A stretch of DNA of 64,000 nt. Origin: an uncultured Lachnospiraceae bacterium (lineage in GTDB: Bacteria > Bacillota > Clostridia > Lachnospirales > Lachnospiraceae). The stretch's first letter is position 1; each line of letters begins with the position of its first letter. The position numbers and the translations under genes were made by a program. The stretch covers positions 17,435-81,434 of the forward strand of contig CAKRYY010000006.1 in NCBI GenBank assembly GCA_934432885.1. The letters are read 5' to 3'. Shown here one piece after another: positions 26,941 through 35,510 of this stretch. A model generated the notes under the pieces. That model was not told the DNA's origin. It made no database searches and saw nothing but the letters and a program-made list of their open reading frames with translations.

Positions 26941-27453
26941 CTATTTTGATGTACTGCCAAAGCCGCCGTTTCGAAGCTCTTTTGCGTCATCATCCTCGGT
27001 AATGCCATAGGCTGTAAAGATGCCCTGCATAAATGCGGTATTGCGCTCTACATGAAGGTGCTTTTCCTCCCGGGAATCGTTGGTCAGCTTCGCCATAATA
27101 TGCCCTTCATTATCTGAGTAAAAATAATCGCTGTCAATGATACCGACGGTATTGTTAAGCTGCATACGGTATTTAAAGCCGAGCCCGCTTCTCGGATACA
27201 GACCGAGGAACCAGCCGTCCTGTATCTCTACCCGGATTCCTGTCGGAATCCTGATGCTTTCGCCGGGACGTAAGGTAAACGGAATCGGTGAAAAGAAATC
27301 ATAGCCCGCACTTCCCTTTGTCGCCCTTGACGGAAGCGGCAGCTCTTCATAAATCTTATGGATTTCTGCTTCCGTAAACACCGGAGCTGTCGCCTTTAAG
27401 TCTTCCGCAAACCTCTCCTCGCTTACTTTATAAAATTTTGCTATCCTCTGCAT
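26941..27453 (-). CDS. dut: dUTP diphosphatase (trimeric dUTPase fold)
   Basis: 170 residues, with an N-terminal extension of ~45. Five dUTPase motifs: SAGYDFF, LYPRSGLGFKY, NTVGIIDSDY, an alpha/beta segment (ERNTAFMQGIF), and the closing RNGGFGSTSK. It hydrolyses dUTP to dUMP, keeping uracil out of DNA. It follows nrdG by 15 bases in the nrdD-nrdG-dut operon, in keeping with nucleotide supply. A terminator follows. Confidence 0.9.
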   Translation of the reverse strand: MQRIAKFYKVSEERFAEDLKATAPVFTEAEIHKIYEELPLPSRATKGSAGYDFFSPIPFTLRPGESIRIPTGIRVEIQDGWFLGLYPRSGLGFKYRMQLNNTVGIIDSDYFYSDNEGHIMAKLTNDSREEKHLHVERNTAFMQGIFTAYGITEDDDAKELRNGGFGSTSK

Positions 27454-27468
27454 ATCATTTCCTCTTTT

Positions 27469-27981
27469 CTATCCGGCATAATCGCCGCAATGCAGCACAG
27501 GAGGCTTTTCTATTCCCCTGCGCAGACTCGTCTGCACGTCGATAACCCTTTGATTCTTGCTTCCCTTCCAGAGAAGCTTCTGATCCTGCTTATCAAGCTG
27601 GAATTCTCCGTCCACTAAAACGTCGATATACTGCATAAGTGCATCCTGGCAGATATTTTCCCAGCAGTCTCCTGTATAAAGCCAAATTGTCTTTTGCGGA
27701 AAATGCTGCTTAAGCTCTCTAAGGAGCAGTTCCACCTCCGTGCGGTTTCCCGAATAAAGCGGATCGCCGCCCGAAAATGTAATTCCTGAAATATACGGTT
27801 TTTCCAGCTGCTCAAAAATTTCTCTTTTTGCCGCTTCATCAAATATAAGACCATCCGAGGCATCCCACGTAACCGTATTCTGACAGCCCTTGCAGAAGTG
27901 GTCACAGCCGGATACCCACAAAACGACGCGAAGTCCATCGCCGTTTAGCATATCATCCTTTGTTATATTATGGTACCTCAT
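27469..27981 (-). CDS. nrdG: Anaerobic ribonucleotide reductase activating protein
   Basis: 170 residues. Radical SAM motif CDHFCKGC (CxxxCxxC) near residue 26, then GITFSGGDPLY and WLYTGDCWENI. It uses S-adenosylmethionine to place the glycyl radical on NrdD. It starts 11 bases after the nrdD stop and belongs to the same operon. Confidence 0.96.
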   Translation of the reverse strand: MRYHNITKDDMLNGDGLRVVLWVSGCDHFCKGCQNTVTWDASDGLIFDEAAKREIFEQLEKPYISGITFSGGDPLYSGNRTEVELLLRELKQHFPQKTIWLYTGDCWENICQDALMQYIDVLVDGEFQLDKQDQKLLWKGSKNQRVIDVQTSLRRGIEKPPVLHCGDYAG

Positions 27982-27992
27982 CCACTCTCCTC

Positions 27993-30182
27993 TTACATGC
28001 TGACCCGGTCTGCGATCTCTGCCATCTTTGCATCATTCAAACGGGTATCGCCATGCACTCTGGAATAAGAAAGATAACCATTCATCCTGTCAATCTTTGT
28101 CAGATTCCGGCTGCCGCACTTCGGGCAGACATCCATTTCCAATTCCTGATACCCACAGTCATCACAATAGGCAAGTGAAAGGTTGACACCCTCGTACAGC
28201 CCCATATCCATCGCGCGATGGATCAGTGTCCGAATCGCTTCCAGATTATAATCTATCGGATATTTTACGTATTGAATCTTTCCGCCATTTGAAAGGTCCC
28301 AGAAACGGTATTCCAAATCCTGCTTCTCAATCGGCGTAATATTCTCTGTTACATGACAGTGAAAACTGTTGCTGACATATTCCCTGTCGGAAACGCCCTT
28401 TACAATTCCATATTTTTTACGGAACTGCTTTACCTGTAAGCCGCAAAGATTCTCCGCCGGTGTTCCATAAATTGCATACAGATGTCCATCCTCTTCCTTA
28501 AACTCCATAACCCGGCGGTTAATGTGCTGCATTACTTCAAGTGCAAATGCACCATCCTGCGCAAGTGATTTTCCATTATAGAGCTCCTGTAATTCATTTA
28601 ATGCCGTAATGCCAAATGAAGCAGTTGCCGATTTTAAAATGGGAGCAATCTTATCCGTCAGCTTTAAATGTCCTCCGAGGAAGCCTCCCTCACAATATGC
28701 AAGCGGGTTCGTAGATGCCCGCATCTCGCCCAGATACGCATAGGTTCTGATATGGAGCTGCCTTATCAGATTCAGATAATAATCCAAAAGCTCAAAAAAA
28801 TCTGTCCCCTCCTGCCGCGCCTTTGCAAGTATCATGGGAAGGTGGAGAGAGACAGCGCCAATATTAAAACGCCCGACAAAAACAGGCTCATCCTTATCGT
28901 CCGCTGGGTGCATGCCACCCCGCTCATACCAGGGGGAAAGAAATGCCCGGCATCCCATCGGTGAAATAATCTTTCCGTATTGTTTATATATCTTTGCAAC
29001 ATATCCTTCCCCGGTCAGAGAAAGCCAGTCTGGATACATCGTCTTCGCAGAACAGCGCACGCCAGCCTCAAATACATCTTCCAGCTCGCCGCCCGGTCCA
29101 TGCAGCTTTTCATCGTATAAAAAAACTATTTTTGGAAAAAGCACCGGCTTTTTACACTCTGCTTTTCCCTGTCCCATCTGTCTGACCTTCAACAGTGAAA
29201 TCGTTGCAAGCTTTGCAAAACGCCCCGTACCCGTGCCCGCTGTCACAGTAATAAAAGGATAATCGCCCCGGCTGCTCGCTACTGTATTGAATTTATATTC
29301 CCAGCCCTGAAAGCCCTGCTCAAACTCCCGCACAACATCCGCATAGGCCTCTTCCTGCGCCCGTTCTTCAGCAATGCCAAGTCTTATGTACTTTTCAACA
29401 TCCTTATGATAGGATTTTTCCGCATACGGCTCCAGCAAAAGGTCTACGCTCGGCACAGTAAAACCGCCGTACTGCTGACTTGCCGCGCTTAACACAATAT
29501 CGCCGATGACATCAAAGGCGACATCTAAGGTTTTTGGCTCATTGTACCAGATATTCCCCATTTCAAAGCCGCCAGATAATACACTCTTTACATCAAACAG
29601 ACAACAGTTCATCGTATCCCGTCTGGCTGACATATCATGCACATACAGATAGCCGTCTCTGCATGCCTGGATTTCTTCCGTTGTCATAAAAAATTTCTGA
29701 TAAAGCTCTTTATTGAGCTGATTGAAAATCAGGCTGCGTTTGGTAGAGACAAGCGCCGAATCCGTATTGGCATTTTCCTTATCACCAATATACATGATAG
29801 ACTGGCTCTTTTTATACACATCGTCCAGCATACGGACAAAGTCCTGCTTATAGTTCCGGTAATCACGATAGCTCTTTGCCACAACCGGACTAATTTGTTC
29901 CAATGCGCTTTCCACAATATTGTGCATGACCGGAATCGGGATTTCATCCGTATCAAGTGCCTGCGCCTTGCCGACAACATACTTACATATCTGCCGTTTT
30001 TGCTTATCATCAAACTGGGTAAGCGCACGATATGCAGATTTTCCCACCGCATCAATTACCTTTTGTACGTTAAAGGCTTCCCTGCTTCCATCCTTTTTGA
30101 TTACCCACATCTCACGAGGCGGCTGAAATAATCTGCCATAATCTACTGTTTTTTCTGTTTCATTGCCAGCAGTTCCTGTCAT
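27993..30182 (-). CDS. nrdD: Anaerobic ribonucleoside-triphosphate reductase
   Basis: 729 residues. N-terminal ATP-cone (VIKKDGSREAFNVQKVIDAV), a ten-stranded glycyl-radical barrel, a zinc site CDDCGYQELEMDVCPKCGS near residue 680, and the glycyl radical motif RMNGYLSYSR near 700. It reduces NTPs to dNTPs without oxygen, showing an anaerobic life. GGGGAGG stands shortly before the ATG. The small membrane protein gene lies 21 bases upstream and is cotranscribed. Confidence 0.97.
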   Translation of the reverse strand: MTGTAGNETEKTVDYGRLFQPPREMWVIKKDGSREAFNVQKVIDAVGKSAYRALTQFDDKQKRQICKYVVGKAQALDTDEIPIPVMHNIVESALEQISPVVAKSYRDYRNYKQDFVRMLDDVYKKSQSIMYIGDKENANTDSALVSTKRSLIFNQLNKELYQKFFMTTEEIQACRDGYLYVHDMSARRDTMNCCLFDVKSVLSGGFEMGNIWYNEPKTLDVAFDVIGDIVLSAASQQYGGFTVPSVDLLLEPYAEKSYHKDVEKYIRLGIAEERAQEEAYADVVREFEQGFQGWEYKFNTVASSRGDYPFITVTAGTGTGRFAKLATISLLKVRQMGQGKAECKKPVLFPKIVFLYDEKLHGPGGELEDVFEAGVRCSAKTMYPDWLSLTGEGYVAKIYKQYGKIISPMGCRAFLSPWYERGGMHPADDKDEPVFVGRFNIGAVSLHLPMILAKARQEGTDFFELLDYYLNLIRQLHIRTYAYLGEMRASTNPLAYCEGGFLGGHLKLTDKIAPILKSATASFGITALNELQELYNGKSLAQDGAFALEVMQHINRRVMEFKEEDGHLYAIYGTPAENLCGLQVKQFRKKYGIVKGVSDREYVSNSFHCHVTENITPIEKQDLEYRFWDLSNGGKIQYVKYPIDYNLEAIRTLIHRAMDMGLYEGVNLSLAYCDDCGYQELEMDVCPKCGSRNLTKIDRMNGYLSYSRVHGDTRLNDAKMAEIADRVSM

Positions 30183-30203
30183 ATTTTCCTCCCCGTACAG
30201 TTT

Positions 30204-30377
30204 TTATCCGCAGGTATCCTCCGGTGTCTCTAATGCAGCCTCTGCCGCTTCCTTTTCATTTTTTGCCTTTCTCATCCTGATACCAATCACGCAGGCAATT
30301 ACCACAAGCGCTACAAATACCAGAAATAAAATAAGATATGAAAGAAAATATCCTGTAAATATGCCTAAATTGACCAT
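30204..30377 (-). CDS. Small membrane protein (57 aa) ahead of nrdD
   Basis: Direct translation gives 57 residues: a hydrophobic segment of about 25 residues near the N-terminus (FLSYLILFLVFVALVVIACV), then a charged tail (MRKAKNEKEAAEAA) ending ETPEDTCG. AGGTGG lies 7 bases before the ATG at 30377 and the gene is in the nrdDG operon, directly after the promoter. No function is recognised. It is too short for most gene callers, so may be missed elsewhere. Confidence 0.75.
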   Translation of the reverse strand: MVNLGIFTGYFLSYLILFLVFVALVVIACVIGIRMRKAKNEKEAAEAALETPEDTCG

Positions 30378-30429
30378 TGCTATCCCACCTTTTTAAGTCT
30401 AATTGCCGCGCCATGCTTCGCCCGGCGCT

Positions 30430-30482
30430 GGTATAATGTCTGACAACATTATCATTATACCTAATCTGTCCCTGAAAAACAA
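30430..30482 (-). promoter_or_regulatory. Promoter and nested palindromes of the nrd operon
   Basis: Minus strand TTGTTT (30482-30477), 17 bases, TATAAT (30459-30454). The -10 lies in one arm of GGTATAATG...CATTATACC (30430-30438, 30453-30461), and ATAATGT-6-ACATTAT (30433-30452) is nested within. A dimeric repressor is likely to bind here. Confidence 0.65.
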
Positions 30483-30502
30483 TCCCGACTATCCGAAAAC
30501 GA

Positions 30503-30985
30503 CTACGCACCGCAGCAGGGATCCGTCAGGAGCTCACTGCCATCTGCCGCAGTGGTTGCAAGCGTGTCGCATCTTTCATTTTCCGGATGCCCATTATGAC
30601 CCTTTACCCATGTAAAAATCACTTCATGCGGCTCTTTTGCAGCAAGCAGACGCTTCCAGAGATCAATATTTTTTACCGGTCCCGAAGAACCCTTCCAATT
30701 CTTCTTCAGCCAGCCATCAATCCATTTCTTATTGAACGCATCTGTCACATATTTGGAATCTGAAATCACTTCCACCCGGCACGGCCTCTTCAACGCCTCA
30801 AGACCTACGATAACTGCCATCAGCTCCATCCTGTTATTGGTTGTCTTTCGATACCCGGCGCTGTACTCGCGCTCATGCAGTTTTCCTGTTTTATCGATAT
30901 AGTGCAGAATCGTTCCATAGCCGCCCGGTCCCTCCGGATTCCCCCGTGCAGAACCGTCTGTATAAATAATGACCTTATCTTCCAT
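30503..30985 (-). CDS. rnhA: Ribonuclease HI
   Basis: 160 residues. DEDD-type site: IYTDGSARGNPEGPGG (Asp), TTNNRMELMAV (Glu), VEVISDSKYV (Asp), and HNGHPENERCDTLA (His/Asp). It removes RNA from RNA-DNA hybrids. It overlaps the MBL gene by 11 bases and ends the six-gene operon that begins with the M18 peptidase. Confidence 0.95.
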   Translation of the reverse strand: MEDKVIIYTDGSARGNPEGPGGYGTILHYIDKTGKLHEREYSAGYRKTTNNRMELMAVIVGLEALKRPCRVEVISDSKYVTDAFNKKWIDGWLKKNWKGSSGPVKNIDLWKRLLAAKEPHEVIFTWVKGHNGHPENERCDTLATTAADGSELLTDPCCGA

Positions 30986-31694
30986 CCAAAAACTCCATTC
31001 CCGGCGCCGTAATGGAAACTATTTTCCCTGCCGTTTTTTCATCCACCGTTTTACGAAAACGGTCTATTATCTCATAGTTATCCCATAAGTGCATTGGAAA
31101 GATACGGTCTGCATCCGTATGCTCTAAAAAATACTGCAGTCCCAGATAAGCCCCTTCCTCCAGTCTTGGATCAAGCGGCACAAAGGCAGCGTCAAAATGT
31201 CTCCCCTCTATATGAGAGATTTCCTGCTTATATGCCTTTTCCATCTGCGTATTCCACGCTCTGGATTCTTCTTTCCAATACCACCAGTTCAAGTCTCCCG
31301 CATGATAAAAGCTCTTACCTTCAGCCTGAACCAAAAATGCGACACCCGCATCCGTTGAACGCAGCGTTTCAATCTGCACATCCTCATAGGAAAAAGCGGT
31401 ATTTTTCCCGACATTGGTTATCACTTCTTTTACAGAAGGCTTAATGCCCTTCCGCAAAAGATAAGCGTCGCCAAGCCTGATATCCGAACCCAGAAAAAAG
31501 TGAATGTTTTTATATTGACTGATTAAGTCAAATATCTTCATTTGAAAATGATCCTGATGCTTGTGCGATACAAATACCAGAATTTTTTTATCCGGCTCCC
31601 ATTTTGGAAGCTTTCCCTTATAATAATCGAAAAGGAGCACATGATGCTCCAATTCGATACTAAAGCCGCTATGATACAGATAGGTAATCTTCAT
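30975..31694 (-). CDS. MBL-fold metallo-hydrolase
   Basis: 239 residues. Metal site SHKHQDHF near residue 45, YHAGDLNWW near residue 130, and MHLWDNYE near 200, matching the UlaG/YtkL-like part of the beta-lactamase fold. Its substrate is not known. It sits between cdd (7 bases) and rnhA (overlap). Confidence 0.88.
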   Translation of the reverse strand: MKITYLYHSGFSIELEHHVLLFDYYKGKLPKWEPDKKILVFVSHKHQDHFQMKIFDLISQYKNIHFFLGSDIRLGDAYLLRKGIKPSVKEVITNVGKNTAFSYEDVQIETLRSTDAGVAFLVQAEGKSFYHAGDLNWWYWKEESRAWNTQMEKAYKQEISHIEGRHFDAAFVPLDPRLEEGAYLGLQYFLEHTDADRIFPMHLWDNYEIIDRFRKTVDEKTAGKIVSITAPGMEFLDGR

Positions 31695-31701
31695 CTCTTT
31701 G

Positions 31702-32115
31702 CTATCCCTTTAAATTTTCCGGTCCAAAGCCCATCGGAAGCATTTCCTCCAAAGTATACTCAACATACTCATCCACAGACTTTGCTATCAGAATACGGAA
31801 GGTCGCAGGGTCACAGAATTCCCGCATGACCTGCCTGCAGACACCGCAGGGTGCCGCATAGCCGGTGCAGGGGCCCTCAGGACTTCCCGCTATGGCAATC
31901 GCTTCAAATTCTCTCTCACCTTCATAAACTGCTTTAAAGAAAGCGGAGCGCTCTGCGCAAATTGTAGGTGTATAAGAAGCATTCTCAATATTGCCGCCCT
32001 GATAAATCTTTCCATCCTTCGTCAAAAGTGCAGCGCCCACCTGAAAATGCGAGTATGGCACATAAGCGTGAGTCCTTGCCTCCAACGCCGCCTGAATCAA
32101 TTTTGCCCTGTCCAT
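31702..32115 (-). CDS. cdd: Cytidine deaminase
   Basis: 137 residues. Zinc and catalytic motifs CAERSAFFKAV (HAE-like variant, with Cys in the first place, usual for tetrameric CDA) and PCGVCRQVMREF. It converts cytidine and deoxycytidine to uridine and deoxyuridine. It starts directly after punA, within the salvage operon. Confidence 0.95.
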   Translation of the reverse strand: MDRAKLIQAALEARTHAYVPYSHFQVGAALLTKDGKIYQGGNIENASYTPTICAERSAFFKAVYEGEREFEAIAIAGSPEGPCTGYAAPCGVCRQVMREFCDPATFRILIAKSVDEYVEYTLEEMLPMGFGPENLKG

Positions 32116-32952
32116 CTATTTCACTTCCTGTCCAATTTTCAAAATCGTTTCCGTTACCAGCTTTTTAAAGAGCGGCGCTGTCTTATTAGCAGCCTCCTGT
32201 ACCTCTTCATGTGTCAGAGGCTGCGGAGAAAGCCCTGCAGCTGGGTTGCAAACACAGGAAATGCCGCAGATTTTCATTCCAAGATGGTTTGCCGCAATCG
32301 CCTCTACCGCCGTACTCATACCGACAGCGTCCGCGCCAAGTGTCTTTAACATTCTAACCTCTGCCGGTGATTCATAGGAAGGACCTGTAAGCTGTAAATA
32401 AACGCCCTCCTGAAGGGGGATATTTTCCTTCTGGGCACAGTCTTTTATTATCTGCCGCAAATCATTGTCATAAATCTCAGACATATCCGGGAAGCGGACA
32501 CCAAGCTCCGGTGCATTTTCTCCCATCAGCGGATTTGGCACAAAGCATGCGATATGATCTGTCATCAGCATCAAATCGCCCGCTTTGTAATCAGGATTTA
32601 CACCACCGGACGCATTGGTTAAGAAAAGCACCCTTGCACCCATCAAGTACATCAGACGTGTGGGAAGCACAACATCCGAGATCGGGTATCCTTCATAGTA
32701 ATGTACTCTGCCCTTCATGCAGACTACCGGCACCTCGCCGACATAGCCAAAAATAAACTTTCCATCATGCCCCGGCACAGTAGACACCGGGAAGCCTTCG
32801 ATTTCTCCATAAGGAAGCTCTGCTTCCACTCTGATAGAATCTGCATAATCGCCAAGCCCCGAACCAAGTACCAGCGCAACCTTTGGCTCAAATGTTATTT
32901 TTTCTTTTACGCTGTCATAGCAGCGCAGCAGTTTTTCATATATCTCATTCAT
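32116..32952 (-). CDS. punA: Purine-nucleoside phosphorylase
   Basis: 278 residues of the trimeric PNP class. Motifs VALVLGSGLGDYADSI, GKFIFGYVGEVPVVCMKGR-HYYEG, LFLTNASGGVNP and TGPSYESPAEVRML, then GADAVGMSTAVEAIAANH. It splits purine nucleosides with phosphate. The ATG at 32952 has GGAGG 7 bases upstream; the frame's longer form is not used. It follows queA by 13 bases. Confidence 0.96.
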   Translation of the reverse strand: MNEIYEKLLRCYDSVKEKITFEPKVALVLGSGLGDYADSIRVEAELPYGEIEGFPVSTVPGHDGKFIFGYVGEVPVVCMKGRVHYYEGYPISDVVLPTRLMYLMGARVLFLTNASGGVNPDYKAGDLMLMTDHIACFVPNPLMGENAPELGVRFPDMSEIYDNDLRQIIKDCAQKENIPLQEGVYLQLTGPSYESPAEVRMLKTLGADAVGMSTAVEAIAANHLGMKICGISCVCNPAAGLSPQPLTHEEVQEAANKTAPLFKKLVTETILKIGQEVK

Positions 32953-32965
32953 TGTTTTTCCTCCC

Positions 32966-34024
32966 TTACATCGTCTTTTCCTTTGCAAAATCTGCAATCA
33001 TCATAGCATCCCCAAAGCTGAAAAAGCGATACTTCTCTTTGACTGCTTCTTCGTAAGCAGCCAGAACATGCTCTCTTCCCGCAAGCGCTGACACCAGCAT
33101 CAGAAGCGTGGATTCCGGCAGATGGAAATTTGTAATCAGTCCATCCAATACCTTGAACTGGTAGCCCGGATAAATGAAAATCTCTGTATTTCCACAGCCT
33201 GCCACCACCAGACCGTTTTCATCTGATGCACTTTCGATAGTACGGCAGCTCGTCGTACCGACGCAGATAATCCGTCCGCCTGCCCGCTTTCTTTCGTTTA
33301 TCTTATCAGCCGCCTCTTTTGTTACCTCATAATATTCTGAGTGCATGTGATGCTCTTTTACATTGTCAACCTTGACCGGACGGAAGGTTCCAAGCCCTAC
33401 ATGAAGCGTGACATATACCAAGGACACGCCCTGTTCCTTAATTTCTGAAAGCAGCTCCTGTGTAAAATGCAGCCCCGCCGTAGGAGCTGCCGCCGAACCT
33501 TCATACCGTGCATATACGGTCTGATAACGGTTTTTATCCTGTAATTTATGGGTAATATACGGAGGCAGGGGCATTTCTCCCAGACTGTCCAAAATTTCTT
33601 CCCATATCCCATCATAGAAAAATTTTACCAGACGGTTTCCCTCGTCTACAATATCCAGAATCTCCGCTCTAAGGCTGCCGTCGCCAAAGGTAAGTCTGGT
33701 TCCGGGCTTCGCCTTTTTCCCCGGCTTTACAAGAGTCTCCCACACATCACCTTCCCGCCTCTTTAAAAGCAGCAGTTCAATCAATGCTCCTGTTTCCTCT
33801 TTTGTTCCGTAGAGTCTCGCCGGAATAACTTTGGTATTATTCAGGACAAGGCAGTCCCCCGGATGGAGGTACTGCCTGATGTCTCTGAAATGCTGATGCA
33901 TCCATGCGCCCGTATTCTTATCGAGCGTCAAAAGCCTTGATGCGCTCCTGTCCTCAAGCGGATCCTGCGCAATCAATTCTTTGGGCAAATCAAAATAATA
34001 ATCTGAAGTTTTTAAGCCTTCCAT
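32966..34024 (-). CDS. queA: S-adenosylmethionine:tRNA ribosyltransferase-isomerase
   Basis: 352 residues. Starts [20 protein letters not shown] and carries [35 protein letters not shown] and [15 protein letters not shown]. It adds the cyclopentene unit in queuosine synthesis on tRNA. GGAAG stands 4 bases before the ATG, inside the end of the M18 peptidase gene, which it overlaps by 13 bases. Confidence 0.97.
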   Translation of the reverse strand: MEGLKTSDYYFDLPKELIAQDPLEDRSASRLLTLDKNTGAWMHQHFRDIRQYLHPGDCLVLNNTKVIPARLYGTKEETGALIELLLLKRREGDVWETLVKPGKKAKPGTRLTFGDGSLRAEILDIVDEGNRLVKFFYDGIWEEILDSLGEMPLPPYITHKLQDKNRYQTVYARYEGSAAAPTAGLHFTQELLSEIKEQGVSLVYVTLHVGLGTFRPVKVDNVKEHHMHSEYYEVTKEAADKINERKRAGGRIICVGTTSCRTIESASDENGLVVAGCGNTEIFIYPGYQFKVLDGLITNFHLPESTLLMLVSALAGREHVLAAYEEAVKEKYRFFSFGDAMMIADFAKEKTM

Positions 34025-35445
34025 GTTTCTTCCATTCCGTTATGCGCAAGGAACGCCGCATAACCACGTTTTGTCTCATACACATCTGCTTTGCTGGTTG
34101 CTTCCCAGGGCGCGTGCATATTCAGTACCGCCACGCCGCTGTCAATGACCTGCATACCGTACAGTGCCAGAATATAAGCGATGGTACCGCCGCCGCCAAG
34201 ATCCACCTTTCCAAGCTCCGCTGTCTGGAAATGTACCTTTTCCTCTGCAAAGATTCTGCGGATATAAGCAAGATACTCTGCATTCGCATCATTAGAGCCG
34301 GATTTTCCACGTGCACCAGTAAATTTATTAAATACCATGCCGCCACCAAGATAAGCAACATTCTTTTTGTCAAAGCTTGATTCATAGGTCGGGTCAAATG
34401 CACTGCTTACGTCTGAGGACAGCATCGTAGATGCTGCAAGACATCTGCGCAGAGAAAGCTCATCATAGCCATGCGTAAGCGCCAGCACCTCTGCAAGGGT
34501 ATTCTCAAAGAAACGGGAACGCATACCTGTCGCGCCCACACTGCCGATTTCTTCCTTATCTACCAGTATGCAGCACGCCGTACGCTCTGGTGTTTCCTTA
34601 AGCTCCAGCATCGCCTGCAGGGATGCGAAGGCACATACACGGTCATCCTGCCCGTAAGCAAGAATCATGCTTCTGTCAAAGCCTGCTTCTCTTGCCCTTC
34701 CTGCTGGAACTACCTCCAGCTCTGCGGAAAGGAAATCTTCTTCCTCTATATCATAATCCTCTTTTAAGATTTTGAGAATCCCCGCTTTTACCGGATCCTT
34801 TGCTTTCTTTTCTTTTTTCTCTTTCTTTCCTTCGATATAAAGCGGTTTATTTCCAACGATTAAATCCAGTGCTTCACCCTCGATTACCTTGCTGGCTTTC
34901 TTTTCAAGCTGCTCCGCTGCAAGGTGAATCAGCAGATCCGAAATAAAGAATACCGGATCGTCCGCTTCCTCTCCGATTGCAATCTCTACCGTCGTACCGT
35001 CTTTTTTTACAACAACGCCATGCAGGGCAAGCGGAATGGTTACCCACTGATATTTCTTTACGCCGCCATAGTAATGCGTATCAAGATAGGCAAAACCACC
35101 GTCCTCATAAAGCGGATTCTGCTTAACATCCAGACGCGGAGAATCTATATGTGCCCCCAGAATGTTCATACCCTCTGCCAGCGGCTTTTTGCCAATGTGG
35201 AACATCACAATGGACTTATTCATCCAGACTGCATAGACTTTATCGCCCGCTTTGAGCTTCTTCTGCTTCTTTTCAAGCTCTGCAAGCTCCTGATAGCCTT
35301 CCTTTTCAATACGGTTGACAATGCTGTCTATACATTCCCGCTCCGTCTTTCCTTCATCCAGAAATTTCATATACTGTTTGGTAAAATGCTCCAATTTTTC
35401 CAGCTCTGCGCTGTCATAGGATTCCCATACATTCTTTTTTTCCAT
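34012..35445 (-). CDS. M18 family aminopeptidase
   Basis: 477 residues. Zinc-dependent aminopeptidase I motifs: [18 protein letters not shown] near 85, [14 protein letters not shown] near 290, [16 protein letters not shown] near 335, and the closing [16 protein letters not shown]. It cleaves N-terminal residues from peptides in the cytoplasm. The ATG at 35445 is chosen for GAGG 9 bases upstream. It heads the operon M18-queA-punA-cdd-MBL-rnhA. Confidence 0.93.
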   Translation of the reverse strand: MEKKNVWESYDSAELEKLEHFTKQYMKFLDEGKTERECIDSIVNRIEKEGYQELAELEKKQKKLKAGDKVYAVWMNKSIVMFHIGKKPLAEGMNILGAHIDSPRLDVKQNPLYEDGGFAYLDTHYYGGVKKYQWVTIPLALHGVVVKKDGTTVEIAIGEEADDPVFFISDLLIHLAAEQLEKKASKVIEGEALDLIVGNKPLYIEGKKEKKEKKAKDPVKAGILKILKEDYDIEEEDFLSAELEVVPAGRAREAGFDRSMILAYGQDDRVCAFASLQAMLELKETPERTACCILVDKEEIGSVGATGMRSRFFENTLAEVLALTHGYDELSLRRCLAASTMLSSDVSSAFDPTYESSFDKKNVAYLGGGMVFNKFTGARGKSGSNDANAEYLAYIRRIFAEEKVHFQTAELGKVDLGGGGTIAYILALYGMQVIDSGVAVLNMHAPWEATSKADVYETKRGYAAFLAHNGMEETWKA

Positions 35446-35510
35446 TTCCAGCATCCTCTTTTCTCATCTTATTTTCATATTTTTATAAAACTCATCCAGC
35501 GCTATTTCAA

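Noticed and set aside
28834..29262. 142-residue plus-strand ORF
   Set aside because: Antisense to nrdD, whose protein is complete and conserved.
30404..30428. GC-rich hairpin in the nrd leader as a riboswitch
   Set aside because: Too short for any known riboswitch, with no T-run; no cobalamin or other motif seen.
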